Positions 13,781 to 24,244 of a DNA stretch of 24,508 nucleotides are shown in pieces (the first letter of the stretch is position 1; each line of letters begins with the position of its first letter). Position numbers and translations under genes: made by a program. The stretch covers positions 1 through 24,508 of the forward strand of contig CAYRCC010000031.1 of assembly GCA_964422725.1 (NCBI GenBank), written 5' to 3'. This DNA is from CAKSNH01 sp964422725 (GTDB lineage: Bacteria; Bacillota; Clostridia; UBA1381). The notes under the pieces were generated by a model. The model did no database searches. It worked only from the letters and a program-made list of their open reading frames with translations, and was not told the origin of the DNA.

Positions 13781-16700
13781 TTAATTAAGCTCACACGAAT
13801 TGCAAAGCGGTTTCGCACTTTCTAAGTCTTTCCAAAGCATTACTTTCGTGCTTTCACCCGCCGCAATGGTGAGTTCACCGTTGTTTTGGTCGTCCTTTGC
13901 TTTTACCGTCTTAACGCTCTTCAGTGTTCCGTCAGCGTTATACACAGCACAAATCAAGCAATAATCCATATTTTCAGGTACCATATACTTCACAATATGC
14001 TTTCCGTCACTGCCCAGCTCGGATATTATAACAGGCTCGGTTATTTGTGTGTCCTCACCCTTAAACAACGCACCGACAGTTACGTCCCTTGCCGGCATTA
14101 CAAATGTCTTTTCCGCATCTACACTCACGCCCGTAATTCCGACAAGCGTATAACCCTCGTCAGGAGTAACCGTGAGCTTAACGCTTTCACCGGCTTTTGC
14201 ATATTCTTTATCCGCTTTTACACTGCCGTTCTTGATTTCACTCACATTTACCTTATAAGTGGCTGTGATATCGAACGTCAGCTCCAAAACAGCACTGCTT
14301 ACCGCAAACTCAGGTGTCAGCGACATAAGCTGCGCCGCACTCTGCGTTACCTTAAATTTCACCTTATAATTACCCGATACCGTCGGCGTACCCGATACTG
14401 TTGCATTTTCGAGTTTCAATCCGTCAGGAAGTGCACTTCCCTCCGCAACCGCAAACGCAAATGTGCCGTTAACCTTATCATCGGCAAACTTCACATAATC
14501 GCCGAGGTTTACCGGTGTCATTGCGAAGTTCTGCACAAGCGCAACCGTATCGTCCTTGTCAGTACCCGTAAATATCGGTGCAAACACTGCCTTTATCTTA
14601 ACGTCACTTTCAGGCATTGCAAAGCTGTTGTTCTCGTCAAACTCAGCACCCGTCAGGCTCTCCAGCGCATAACCGCTGTTTGCCGCAACCGTAAGTACTA
14701 TTTTCTCTCCAGGCTTTGCATACTCTTTATCCGCCGTTACACTGCCGTTTTCCGAGCTTTCAACCTCTACTTTATACGTCTTTTCAACTTCAAGCGTAAG
14801 TGTCAGCTGTGCAGTGCCGACTGCAACCTCTTTATCCAGCGACATAAGCATAGCCTCCGACGGGTCTGTTACGTCAAATACTACCGTGTATGTACCCGCC
14901 TTTGTCGGTGTACCCACGATTCTGCCGTATGACAGCTTCAATCCGTCAGGCAATGTACTGCCCTCTGCCAACGCAAATGCAAATTCACGTGTCAGCTCCT
15001 CGTTTTCAAATTCAACAAAATCCGCAAGTACAATGTCATCGGCTTTTACATTTTCCGCAAGATGAATTATGTCCTCTTTCTCGGTCGCCTTAAAGCCGTC
15101 ACCGATTTGCGCGCTTATTATTACTTTATTTTCCGGCATTACAAAGCTGTTGTCCTCGGCAAGCTCAACACCCAAAATTATCACTGATTTTTTCGTTTCA
15201 GGTGAATTTACCGTCAGCGTTACCGTTTCACCGGCTTTCGCGAACGCTTTATCCGCCGCCACAGTACCGTCTGCGAGCTTTTCATCGACTGCGATTTCGT
15301 AATAACCCTCCGATTTATCGTCAGTCAAAGCAAGCGCGCCGTCTTTTACCGTCCAGCACTTCATATCACCCGAAATACCGCTGTTAAGCTTTGCCGCAAC
15401 AAATCCCGAGGCAACCTGTTCCGAGGTTACTTTTTGGGTCTTGTCAATACTTTCATCTATATTTGATGTTTCCATACCGCTGTTTATGCCGTTTTCCTGC
15501 AGACAGTAGCTGTTTTCGATACTGCTCTTGTTCAACGCATCGTGGTACATCATTATAGTATTGGTGTTACAGGTTATATTTGCGCCAAAATAGCAGTTTC
15601 CGACTTTTACATCTCCCTTGTCAATAGAAGCTCCGACTATACCGCCGCCCTCGCCGTACGACGTATAAACCTCGCCGACACTCAGACAGTTTGTTATATT
15701 GCTTGCAAGCGCATTGCCCGCAATACCGCCGACTCCGCCGGATCCGCCCATTATCTTGCCGTTATTTACGCAGTCATATACATCAGCGTATGCAGCATGT
15801 GAAATAATACCGCCCGATTCCTTTTGTATTCCGTCAACCAAGCCGTTGTTTACACAGCCGCTTATTACCATCTTATTGTTTTTGATATAATTTCCGCTGC
15901 CGCATACTATACCGCCGGCTGAGAAATCATTGAGTGAGGCGCTGCTGCCGACTACGTCGGCATTGTTTTCGCAATCTCTTATCATAAACTTAGTGTTTTC
16001 CGCATTGCCATAACTTACACAACCGATAATACCGCCGCTTGAATCCGATTTTATACTGCCGTAGTTTTTACAGCCGCTTACAACCGCCGAATACTTTATA
16101 TCGCCCTCCGACGGCATAATCTCTGCCAACGACGCTTTTTTGCCGTTCAGCGACGGCATTAAATATCCTACAATACCGCCGGCAAATGTAATGTAATCTG
16201 AATAAAGCTCAATATCGGCATAGTTTATGCAGTTGATAATCGTACCTCGGCTGACACCTGCCACAGCACCGCCGCGTGTAGCCTCGGTATTAACTTTACC
16301 CTTAATCGTAAGGTCCTTTACAACTCCGTTCGCACCAATACTAGCAAACAATCCGGCATAGTCGCAATATTCGCCGACACCTTTGCTGATATCCAACGTG
16401 ATATAGTGTCCGTTACCGTCAAATATACCGTTATATTCGTCTGTATATGTATATATAGTTTCTTCCAGACTCTCATCAATGTCAGCCTCAAGACGAACAT
16501 TAATAGATTTATTCACATTTTCTATAACATATTTTACTTTCAAAAGGTCGTCAATATTCTCAACAATGCAGTAACCGTCATCAGCCACCTTCATACCCGT
16601 CAACACTATATCGCCGACTAATTTACAGTACGCCTCCGGCATCACAAACGTGTACGTATCGTTTTCGCCCTGTACAACCTCCGTATCCATTCTCTCGTCT

Positions 16701-19700
16701 GCATACATGTTTGACAGATATACTTCCGCTATCTCAAATTCATCGCCTATCATTCCGGCACTGACTGTTGTGCTGACTGTTTCGCCGGCTTTTACCGCTC
16801 TGTTCTTTTTCGCCGACACATCATAATACGCGAAATACGGTGCGTTTTCAGTGTCCGCAAACACTATTGCGCCATTGTATGACCACGCCGATGCGTGCGA
16901 ATAATATTTCTTTGTATCCGAACAGCTTTGTCTGTATTTAACCCTTGAATTACCTTCCGCTACACTCAGCAATATATCCTCGTCGGTTAAACCGTCTTCA
17001 CTCAAATCATATAATAATGATGATGTATCGGCACTACCGTTAAGTATCATTTCTTCGCTTGTTGACGAGCCTTCGTTATACAAACAATACGCAAAACCGT
17101 CGTTCTCGACTATCAATGCGGCATCTGCTCCGCCTGACACCGTACCCTTGTTGACACAATTGACTACAGTGCCCCTATTCGTCACAACCAAACCGCCCGC
17201 ATACGTATATGCGCTTATATCGGCCTTATTGATACAGTTTGCAATAATTCCGTAATTGTAAATTGCAGCACTTGCCGCATAGTATTGCGGTGAACTTATA
17301 ATACCGTCGACAATCAGGTTTCTTACAACACCCCTCTCGCCTATCGTATCGAACAGCGAAATCGGTTTGTAATCCGACAACAGTTTTTCAAACTTTATCG
17401 TATGACCGTTACCCTCAAGTATACCCGAATATCGGACGGCACCAAACGCGCCCTGTGCCGCCTTTTCCTCGCTTAGCGTTATATCGTTTGCTATATACAA
17501 ATTAAGCTGTGTGTTGCCGAGCGCAACCGAGTTTACCGCATTGACAAGATCGTCAGCCGTTTTTACCACAGCATATGTTGTTCCGTCAACGGTAATCATA
17601 TCTTCGATACCGCAGTCGTGCATAACCGTAACGGTCACACTGCTGTCCGGCATAACAAATTCGTAATTCTTTTTGCCGTCGTTTTCGCTCTCGCTTGCTT
17701 TCAGCTCAACCGTTTTTCCGTTTGCCGCCGTCACATTCAGCACAACATCGTCCGAAACGTTGTACAGCTCTATTACATCGCCTTCCTTAGCACCGCCGGC
17801 TTCTGCGACTCCGATGCCGGTATTTTTCCAATACGGCACATCTCCGACAAACTCCAAGCTGTACATTTGTGTATATTCATCGTCCGCAAATACCAAAAGG
17901 TTATCCGTCATCTTCTCCGAATCGGTGTTTACTGACCATTTTTTCAGCGTTATACCGTCTGCCAAATCCGGATTTTCATCAATATATCTGTTCATTGCGG
18001 CAGAAACATATCCTTTTCTGAAATCGTCCTCTGTCATTTTTGAATCAGGGTCAATATCTTCGTTGCGATAAAAACCGTCTTTGCTGACAAGTACATCTAC
18101 ATAAGCACCATGGCCCTGCAACTTGCAATAAAAGTTGTTTTCAAGCTCAATATTGCCGTCATCTGCCACTAATGCTATTGCGCCTACATTCTGGTCTCCG
18201 CCACACATAAAGCTTGCACAGTTATATATTTTCGTCGCGCCGTACTCACAAGTGCCGACAATACCGCCCACATAATATCCGGCTACCAAATTATTCGAGA
18301 AAACCATACAGTTTGCTATCAGGCAGTCGCCCGAAACAAGTACAATACCGCCTATCTGTCCAGCGTTGCTGGTTCGCAAATCAACCGAACAATTCGTAAT
18401 TACGGACTCTTCCGCAACACACGCTATACCGCCGGCATTTCTACCTTTAAAACTTGCAGTCACATTACAACTATCTATAACCGCATTAAATGCCGAATAA
18501 CACAAGCCCGACACCCGGTTATGCTCTTCCCAATTCCAACCATCGATCATATGATTCACTTCAATGTTTACATTTTTTATAACCGCATTTTGTACATATT
18601 TAAACAGCGGATAGTTGGTTTTAATCAGCGCGCCGCTGCCGTCAAACGTACCATTGTAATAACCGCCGAACAAGCAGATTTCCTGATCGTCATCTGTCGG
18701 TACAAAACTCGTCAAATCGAGCCGTTTCGACACAATCTTGGCATCAATATCGGTGTTGCCGCTTTTCAGGATTTCAAGGAATGTATTAAAATCATCTTCG
18801 TCCGAAATATAATACTCGCCGTTTTCACCGCGCATAAGCGTATACTCGGCTGCAACGCCTACCTTTACACCGCGTGCCGGCATAGTGAACTCATAAACCA
18901 TATTCGCTTTGTCCGCGCACTTTGACTCTATAACATTTCCTCTTATGTCCTTTACTATAATTCCGTTCACACCGTCAACTGTTGTATCGGCACTAAAATC
19001 ATAATCTTTATCCAAATGCACCTTAACCGCCGCGCCGGCACGTGCATAAGCCGGCATATCTTTGATAAGCGCACCGGACAGTACCGAGCCGTCGGTGTCT
19101 ATTGGTCTGAGCATAGTGCTGTCGGTCTGCGACATAACAAATGTCGGATTGCCGACATCATCTTTTGCCGTGTTCCACCAGTAACGATCGGCACCGCCGA
19201 ACAAAACATAGGAGTTAAGCTCGTCTGTGGTTTCATCGCTGTACAAATCGGCTGTGTCTGCATATGTGATATAATACGCCGATTCCGGTCCCTCTGTACC
19301 GCTCGTTCCGACAGCGCCAACCTCTTCGTCCGCAACCCGAACGTGGAAGTTGCCGTCATATCTGACTGTGCCGTCACCCGTAACCGTACCGGCATATTGT
19401 GCATTCTGCGCTATCGCACCGTTATACACCGTATTTGCAATCATCAAATATTCATCTGTCGTTTCTGTATTTTCTCCGTCAACCTTTCCGGCAATACCGC
19501 CGACATATCCGCTGCCCTCTACGTCTGTCTGAACAAACACATTGCATACGCGCGCACTTCTGCATATTCCGATAAGCGCACCCGTACAGCTGTATTTATC
19601 CTCACTGTCACCGTTAGTACCGCCTGTAACTTTTCCTTTCAGTATAAGGTCATATACAGAGGCGTTCCTCGTATATCCGAACAAACCCGTTACGGCACTC

Positions 19701-22700
19701 TCGGCGGTGTTTGATATATCCGCCTCAATCGTGTGACCGTTACCGTAGAAATAACCGCCGTAAGGCGCGTCTGCCGTACCTACCGGTGTAAATCCGTCCT
19801 TTGTCGAAAGCGCGATATCCGCCGCAAGCTCTGCCGAGGCATTAGCAAAAATACCGCTGTTTACGCCGGCAGTAAATACCGCAAAATCCTCTTTTGACGA
19901 AATAACATATATGTCATTATCCGTCTTTGTCAGATTCATTTCAACCTTAACGTCCAGTTTTACATTCTTTGCCGGCATTACAAACACATACTTGCCGTTT
20001 TCGTTTTTATTTATTTGCACGCCGTCCAACCTGAGGCTTACGCTGTCAGCTTTAATGTAAGACGGTATGTCTTTCAGCGTAACTTCAACTTCACTGCCCT
20101 CAACGGCACTGCTTACCGCAGCCGCAAATTTCTCCGCGCTGTTGTCTATCTTAAATTTCATCTTAGGTCTTACACTGCTCATACTTACAGCGCCGCTCTC
20201 CGACACGTACCAATATCTGAGTGTAGTGTCGGTAATGTTTTCGTATACGTAAGTGTTAAGCGCGTTCACCGTGTCGGTATCAAGCACGTTCAAAACGTGT
20301 GCACAGCCGTCCGTATCTTGGGTCATTACGGTGCTTCCCGATTTGCCGATGCCAAACTGCGCGCCTGATGCTTTGTCCGCCTGATAGTAATTACCGCTTA
20401 TAACCGTGTCGTTGTTCACACAGCCGGCAATCATACCGCCGATATCCTTTGCTCCCGCCGACGTTTTCACTTCTGCGCTGTTTGCACAGTTTTTGATACT
20501 GTTGCCTGTGCTGTCCACCCTGCCGGCGATACCGCCGACAGTATATTGCACCGCAAGCTCCACACTTTCTCCATCCGACATATCGGCAATGACATCTCCG
20601 GCATTATAGCAGTTTGTTATGTCTGTCGCACCCGCCACAGCACCGACTATACCGCCGCTTTGTCCGTGCGCAACACCTGACAACAGGCAATGAACCTCGC
20701 CTGTGTTTATACAATTGACTATTTTACCGCCCAGTATATAGCCGATTATACCGCCGATTCTGTTGTTTCCTTTACTGCTGACAACCGCTGTGTTTCGGCA
20801 GTTCAAAATATGCACGCCCCTGCCTTCGCCTACCACAGCACCGACCTCGCTGTTGGCTTTAACACTTCCGCTTACGATAACGTTCTTTATAACATTTACC
20901 GTATCCGTACTTGTGCCAACCAAGCCAAACAAGCCGATTTTGTTGCTGCCGTCCAGATTAACCCGAAAAGTCTTGTTGTTGCCGTCAAAATTACCGTCAA
21001 AACATTTTAAGGCACCATCGACATAAACTCCTATCGGCTCAAAACCGCAGTCTGTAAGGTCAATTACATCTTCCTCCGCTGCTACCTTAAAGTTCTTGCC
21101 GCTGCAGGTTTCGCCGCTCTTTACAATTTTCGACAGTTTCACCATATCGGCTGCCGATTTTATCAGATAATTTCCGTCTGTGTCCCTGTCAAAGTCAATA
21201 TCGGTTTCAGCCGTGATTTCGACATCATACTCCGGCATTACAAAGCTGAATGTACCGTCGGCATTTCGCGTTGCGTTCACGTATGTAAGGTTAAGTTTAA
21301 CATCGGAAACTCTCTTGTTTTCAGGCAAACTTGCCGAAATAGGCTTCACCGTTACCGTTTTTCCGCTGTAGCTGTAAGTCGGAACAGATATTATTGTGTC
21401 CGACAAATTATGTATAGCATATGCTATGTTCTGTAGTGTATCCGCAAATACAACAGCACCGTTTTCCGAAATACTCCAGTATTTCATCTTTTCAGCCGAT
21501 ACGCCCTCACTTCTGTGCTCGTTTACTTTTGCGTTAAGCACAAGAAGGTCGTCCATCGTCTTAATACCGCCGTCAATGTGCATAGCAGTTTCAACTTCGG
21601 ATGTCATTTCCTGTGTACCGGTATAGTTGCATATACCCGTTTCGCCGGTTACACCATCATATTTATAGAAAATATCCGCAAATTCACCGGCTACCGTTCC
21701 GGCTACCTGACCGCCAATGCGGTTACCGGCTGAATCCACAGCCTTACCGTCACTTGCACATGATAATATTGTGTATACCTTTCCGGCAATTGCGCCCACA
21801 CTGTCTGTGTTCAAGCCGTCAGACGTCGAAGCGGCTTTAATCGTTCCGCTGTTATAGCAGTTTCCTACTCCGCTTTCATTTTTTTCGGTACTGCCAAAAC
21901 CGACAATACCGCCGGCTATCGGATCTGCGTCTGCAGTTACCGTAACATTTCCGCTGTTTGCACAACTGTATATTTCTCCTTGCAGATAACCCACTATACC
22001 GCCGACACGATTTTCACCCTGTATTTCGGCTGTATTTCGGCAGTTTATAATATATGCTTTTCCGCGACTGCCGCTTACCAAGGTGCCTACCACGCCTCCG
22101 ACATGCCAACTGCTGCTTTTAACACTTCCGCTTACAATAACGTTTTTTATGACACAGCTTCCGCTAATACCGCTGTCTACTCTTGCGAACAAGCCGACAC
22201 CCTCTTTATCGCTGTCTATATCCAGCTTAAAGGTCTTATTATTGCCGTCAAAACTACCGCAAAATTCTTTATCAACACCACTGCCTATCGGTTCAAAGCC
22301 GCAGTTTGTAAGGTCGATTACGTCTTCCTCCGCCGCTGCCTTAAAGCAGTCATCGTAGCAAGGGTATCTGGCGCTTACTATTTGCGACAGCTTTACCATA
22401 TCGGCTGCCGATTTTATCAGATAATTTCCGTCTGTGTCCTTTTCAAAGTCAAGCTTTGGTATAATGTCCACAATAACGTCGCTCGGCATAGTGAAAGTGA
22501 TTGAACCGTCAGCCTCGGTTTCATATTCAACGTCTGCTCCGCCGACTGTTTTAACGCTCCATTCATCAACATTCACGCCCTCCGGCAAATCCGCACTTGC
22601 CTTGACGGCATTGTTTTCAAGTTCTTCGATTTCAATAAAGCCCGCACAGTTAGAATGGCTGTTTGTGCTGCATTCAAATGAAAGCTTAGGCGCACCCTCG

Positions 22701-24109
22701 TCCTCGCTCATAAACGAAATCTGAGTTTTGTCGGATTTCCAGTATCTCAAATACGGATTTGAACTGATATTGTCATTCACGTACATATTGAGTGAACGGT
22801 AAACCGCCGAGCCGGTATTATTGCCAATCTCGGTCGGAAGGTCAGCGACGTGCTTTGTTTTGGTTTCGTCGTCAGCCGTCAGCATATCGCCGTTTTTGTT
22901 TGAAATACCTAATATGCCGCTGTTTGAATAATAACAGCCGCTAATCTCGGTATTTGCATAATATTTGCCCACAACCGCACCGAAAGCCAGATCTTCCAAT
23001 CCTGTGGTTTCCGATATTTCTCCGGTGTTTACGCAGTTTATAACCGATTTACCGGCAATGCCGACTATACCGCCGGTTTTTTTATGCACGCTATATCTAC
23101 CGTTTGTAAAGCTAACCGCACCGGCATTATAGCAATTTGCTATTTTTGTCCCGCCAGAATATCCGGCTATACCGCCGACTGCGGAATCGCTGCTAGCGTT
23201 TTCTGCATTAGTATTTTTGACTGCGCCTCTGTTTATACAGCTGTATATTTCCGGACAGTCATTGTTCCCGGTGCCGACATAAATACAGCCGACTATACCG
23301 CCGGTTGAATGATACGGATTTTCTATGTCTGCTCTGTTTTCGCAGTTTACAATCTTTACCGCACCACGGCAGCGACCGATTATACCGCCGGCATCAATTG
23401 TTTTTTTGTTATCTGAAACACTGCTTTTAACACTTCCGCCGGTTATAATGTTTTGGATTACCGCACCGCTGTTTTCGTCGTCAACTACCCCGAACAGACC
23501 CACCGGCAAATCCTCACTGCAATTAACATCTAGGTTAAACACCGCACCGCTGCCGTCAAAACTGCCGGCAAACGGCGCATCATAAATACCTATCGGCGCA
23601 AAATCACAGTTTGTGAGGTCGATAGTGTTGTCCGTCAGTTTTTCCTTATTGACTTTAAATTTTTTGTTCAGCGTACCGTAACCGTCGTTTACGGCATCGG
23701 ATAAGGTTTTCATATCCGCCGCACTGCCGATACTGTAAACGTCGCCGCCGTCGACCGTGATTTTCTCAAGGTCGATATCGCCCTCCGCATACACAGTGCC
23801 GTCTTCATTCGCTTGGAATTGGTAATTACCGTTATCCAGAACGGTAAGTTCTTCACCGTTAAAGGTAACCGACGTTAATTTCACGCCTTTTCGAGGTGCT
23901 ACGGTGATTGTTTCGCCGGTTGAAATATAAGTATCCTCCGTTATATCGCACAAAATGATAAGGTCCGGTGAGCCGTTGTCAATGTAAACGTTTTGCGACC
24001 CGTCCGGACCTTCCATCACCTCATCGTCAGCCAATGCTGCATTCGGCACGAGCGAAATAAGCATACACAGCACAACAAGCAGGCTTGTCAGTCTTTTGAA
24101 TGTTTTCAT
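13781..24109 (-). CDS. Giant secreted GLUG-repeat surface protein (about 3442 aa)
   Basis: Signal peptide 1-27 ('LLVVLCMLISLVPNAALA') and a very long extracellular protein. Seven modules follow (starts near residues 118, 552, 971, 1390, 1754, 2171, 2501). Each opens with 'Y.I.S..D', then an 'F.G.FDGN..T' strand set and 'GLF', then GLUG-type beta-helix repeats (GGIVG...I.NC.N.G.V, about two dozen in all), a 'YW....G...FAD' segment, and a small beta domain ending 'FVMP...V.I'. Two He_PIG Ig-like plus InlB-B-like pairs ('LPDGLKL', 'GTPT', 'NGSV.ADKEYAK.GE') cover about 3007-3350. A C-terminal module has 'STKVMLWKDLESAKPLC' and ends CNSCELN. No LPXTG, SLH, dockerin or membrane anchor is visible. 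Start: ATG 24109 with AGGGAGG 9 bases upstream; the in-frame extension to 24238 covers the promoter. Likely an adhesin or extracellular structural protein (inferred). Confidence 0.9.
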   Translation of the reverse strand: MKTFKRLTSLLVVLCMLISLVPNAALADDEVMEGPDGSQNVYIDNGSPDLIILCDITEDTYISTGETITVAPRKGVKLTSVTFNGEELTVLDNGNYQFQANEDGTVYAEGDIDLEKITVDGGDVYSIGSAADMKTLSDAVNDGYGTLNKKFKVNKEKLTDNTIDLTNCDFAPIGIYDAPFAGSFDGSGAVFNLDVNCSEDLPVGLFGVVDDENSGAVIQNIITGGSVKSSVSDNKKTIDAGGIIGRCRGAVKIVNCENRADIENPYHSTGGIVGCIYVGTGNNDCPEIYSCINRGAVKNTNAENASSDSAVGGIAGYSGGTKIANCYNAGAVSFTNGRYSVHKKTGGIVGIAGKSVINCVNTGEISETTGLEDLAFGAVVGKYYANTEISGCYYSNSGILGISNKNGDMLTADDETKTKHVADLPTEIGNNTGSAVYRSLNMYVNDNISSNPYLRYWKSDKTQISFMSEDEGAPKLSFECSTNSHSNCAGFIEIEELENNAVKASADLPEGVNVDEWSVKTVGGADVEYETEADGSITFTMPSDVIVDIIPKLDFEKDTDGNYLIKSAADMVKLSQIVSARYPCYDDCFKAAAEEDVIDLTNCGFEPIGSGVDKEFCGSFDGNNKTFKLDIDSDKEGVGLFARVDSGISGSCVIKNVIVSGSVKSSSWHVGGVVGTLVSGSRGKAYIINCRNTAEIQGENRVGGIVGYLQGEIYSCANSGNVTVTADADPIAGGIVGFGSTEKNESGVGNCYNSGTIKAASTSDGLNTDSVGAIAGKVYTILSCASDGKAVDSAGNRIGGQVAGTVAGEFADIFYKYDGVTGETGICNYTGTQEMTSEVETAMHIDGGIKTMDDLLVLNAKVNEHRSEGVSAEKMKYWSISENGAVVFADTLQNIAYAIHNLSDTIISVPTYSYSGKTVTVKPISASLPENKRVSDVKLNLTYVNATRNADGTFSFVMPEYDVEITAETDIDFDRDTDGNYLIKSAADMVKLSKIVKSGETCSGKNFKVAAEEDVIDLTDCGFEPIGVYVDGALKCFDGNFDGNNKTFRVNLDGSNKIGLFGLVGTSTDTVNVIKNVIVSGSVKANSEVGAVVGEGRGVHILNCRNTAVVSSKGNNRIGGIIGYILGGKIVNCINTGEVHCLLSGVAHGQSGGIVGAVAGATDITNCYNAGDVIADMSDGESVELAVQYTVGGIAGRVDSTGNSIKNCANSAEVKTSAGAKDIGGMIAGCVNNDTVISGNYYQADKASGAQFGIGKSGSTVMTQDTDGCAHVLNVLDTDTVNALNTYVYENITDTTLRYWYVSESGAVSMSSVRPKMKFKIDNSAEKFAAAVSSAVEGSEVEVTLKDIPSYIKADSVSLRLDGVQINKNENGKYVFVMPAKNVKLDVKVEMNLTKTDNDIYVISSKEDFAVFTAGVNSGIFANASAELAADIALSTKDGFTPVGTADAPYGGYFYGNGHTIEADISNTAESAVTGLFGYTRNASVYDLILKGKVTGGTNGDSEDKYSCTGALIGICRSARVCNVFVQTDVEGSGYVGGIAGKVDGENTETTDEYLMIANTVYNGAIAQNAQYAGTVTGDGTVRYDGNFHVRVADEEVGAVGTSGTEGPESAYYITYADTADLYSDETTDELNSYVLFGGADRYWWNTAKDDVGNPTFVMSQTDSTMLRPIDTDGSVLSGALIKDMPAYARAGAAVKVHLDKDYDFSADTTVDGVNGIIVKDIRGNVIESKCADKANMVYEFTMPARGVKVGVAAEYTLMRGENGEYYISDEDDFNTFLEILKSGNTDIDAKIVSKRLDLTSFVPTDDDQEICLFGGYYNGTFDGSGALIKTNYPLFKYVQNAVIKNVNIEVNHMIDGWNWEEHNRVSGLCYSAFNAVIDSCNVTASFKGRNAGGIACVAEESVITNCSVDLRTSNAGQIGGIVLVSGDCLIANCMVFSNNLVAGYYVGGIVGTCEYGATKIYNCASFMCGGDQNVGAIALVADDGNIELENNFYCKLQGHGAYVDVLVSKDGFYRNEDIDPDSKMTEDDFRKGYVSAAMNRYIDENPDLADGITLKKWSVNTDSEKMTDNLLVFADDEYTQMYSLEFVGDVPYWKNTGIGVAEAGGAKEGDVIELYNVSDDVVLNVTAANGKTVELKASESENDGKKNYEFVMPDSSVTVTVMHDCGIEDMITVDGTTYAVVKTADDLVNAVNSVALGNTQLNLYIANDITLSEEKAAQGAFGAVRYSGILEGNGHTIKFEKLLSDYKPISLFDTIGERGVVRNLIVDGIISSPQYYAASAAIYNYGIIANCINKADISAYTYAGGLVVTNRGTVVNCVNKGTVSGGADAALIVENDGFAYCLYNEGSSTSEEMILNGSADTSSLLYDLSEDGLTDEDILLSVAEGNSRVKYRQSCSDTKKYYSHASAWSYNGAIVFADTENAPYFAYYDVSAKKNRAVKAGETVSTTVSAGMIGDEFEIAEVYLSNMYADERMDTEVVQGENDTYTFVMPEAYCKLVGDIVLTGMKVADDGYCIVENIDDLLKVKYVIENVNKSINVRLEADIDESLEETIYTYTDEYNGIFDGNGHYITLDISKGVGEYCDYAGLFASIGANGVVKDLTIKGKVNTEATRGGAVAGVSRGTIINCINYADIELYSDYITFAGGIVGYLMPSLNGKKASLAEIMPSEGDIKYSAVVSGCKNYGSIKSDSSGGIIGCVSYGNAENTKFMIRDCENNADVVGSSASLNDFSAGGIVCGSGNYIKNNKMVISGCVNNGLVDGIQKESGGIISHAAYADVYDCVNNGKIMGGSGGVGGIAGNALASNITNCLSVGEVYTSYGEGGGIVGASIDKGDVKVGNCYFGANITCNTNTIMMYHDALNKSSIENSYCLQENGINSGMETSNIDESIDKTQKVTSEQVASGFVAAKLNSGISGDMKCWTVKDGALALTDDKSEGYYEIAVDEKLADGTVAADKAFAKAGETVTLTVNSPETKKSVIILGVELAEDNSFVMPENKVIISAQIGDGFKATEKEDIIHLAENVKADDIVLADFVEFENEELTREFAFALAEGSTLPDGLKLSYGRIVGTPTKAGTYTVVFDVTDPSEAMLMSLDKEVAVGTAQLTLTLEVEKTYKVEVESSENGSVTADKEYAKPGEKIVLTVAANSGYALESLTGAEFDENNSFAMPESDVKIKAVFAPIFTGTDKDDTVALVQNFAMTPVNLGDYVKFADDKVNGTFAFAVAEGSALPDGLKLENATVSGTPTVSGNYKVKFKVTQSAAQLMSLTPEFAVSSAVLELTFDITATYKVNVSEIKNGSVKADKEYAKAGESVKLTVTPDEGYTLVGITGVSVDAEKTFVMPARDVTVGALFKGEDTQITEPVIISELGSDGKHIVKYMVPENMDYCLICAVYNADGTLKSVKTVKAKDDQNNGELTIAAGESTKVMLWKDLESAKPLCNSCELN
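21141..21185. repeat. 45-bp perfect direct repeat, copy 1 (module C start)
   Basis: Identical to 22395-22439 and 1254 bases (418 codons) away, in frame. It encodes the end of the 'TDGNYLIKSAADMVKLS' segment of the third module. Flanking sequence is also similar but diverged. Confidence 0.9.
22395..22439. repeat. 45-bp perfect direct repeat, copy 2 (module B start)
   Basis: Identical to 21141-21185. With similar flanks (for example the 'EEDVIDLT.CGFEPIG' and 'VIKNVIVSGSVK' coding segments), it marks modules B and C of the giant protein as a recent tandem duplication. Confidence 0.9.
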
Positions 24110-24152
24110 AAAATTTTTCCTCCCTTTTATTGTAATACTCTCTATGTAAAAT

Positions 24153-24174
24153 GCACAAGCATTAATTTTTGTGC
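24153..24174. repeat. Short inverted repeat in the giant gene leader
   Basis: GCACAA (24153-24158) and TTGTGC (24169-24174) are separated by 10 bases, forming a modest hairpin in the 5' leader between promoter and start codon. Confidence 0.35.
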
Positions 24175-24208
24175 AAATAATATGGTAAAAATACCTCATT
24201 TTAATATT

Positions 24209-24238
24209 AGTATATATTATATTTTGCCTATTTGTCAA
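24209..24238 (-). promoter_or_regulatory. Promoter of the giant surface-protein gene
   Basis: Perfect TTGACA (24238-24233) with TATACT (24214-24209) 18 bases downstream on the minus strand; an overlapping TATATA at 16 bases is the alternative -10. The leader is about 90 bases. Because the promoter lies within the longer open frame, it supports the start at 24109. Confidence 0.7.
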
Positions 24239-24244
24239 TAGTTT

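Noticed and set aside
13886..14932. 348-codon open frame antisense to the giant gene
   Set aside because: It mirrors the repetitive He_PIG/InlB-B coding sequence and its product is rich in Arg, Cys and Tyr without any domain; the minus-strand reading has clear domains, signal peptide and ribosome site.
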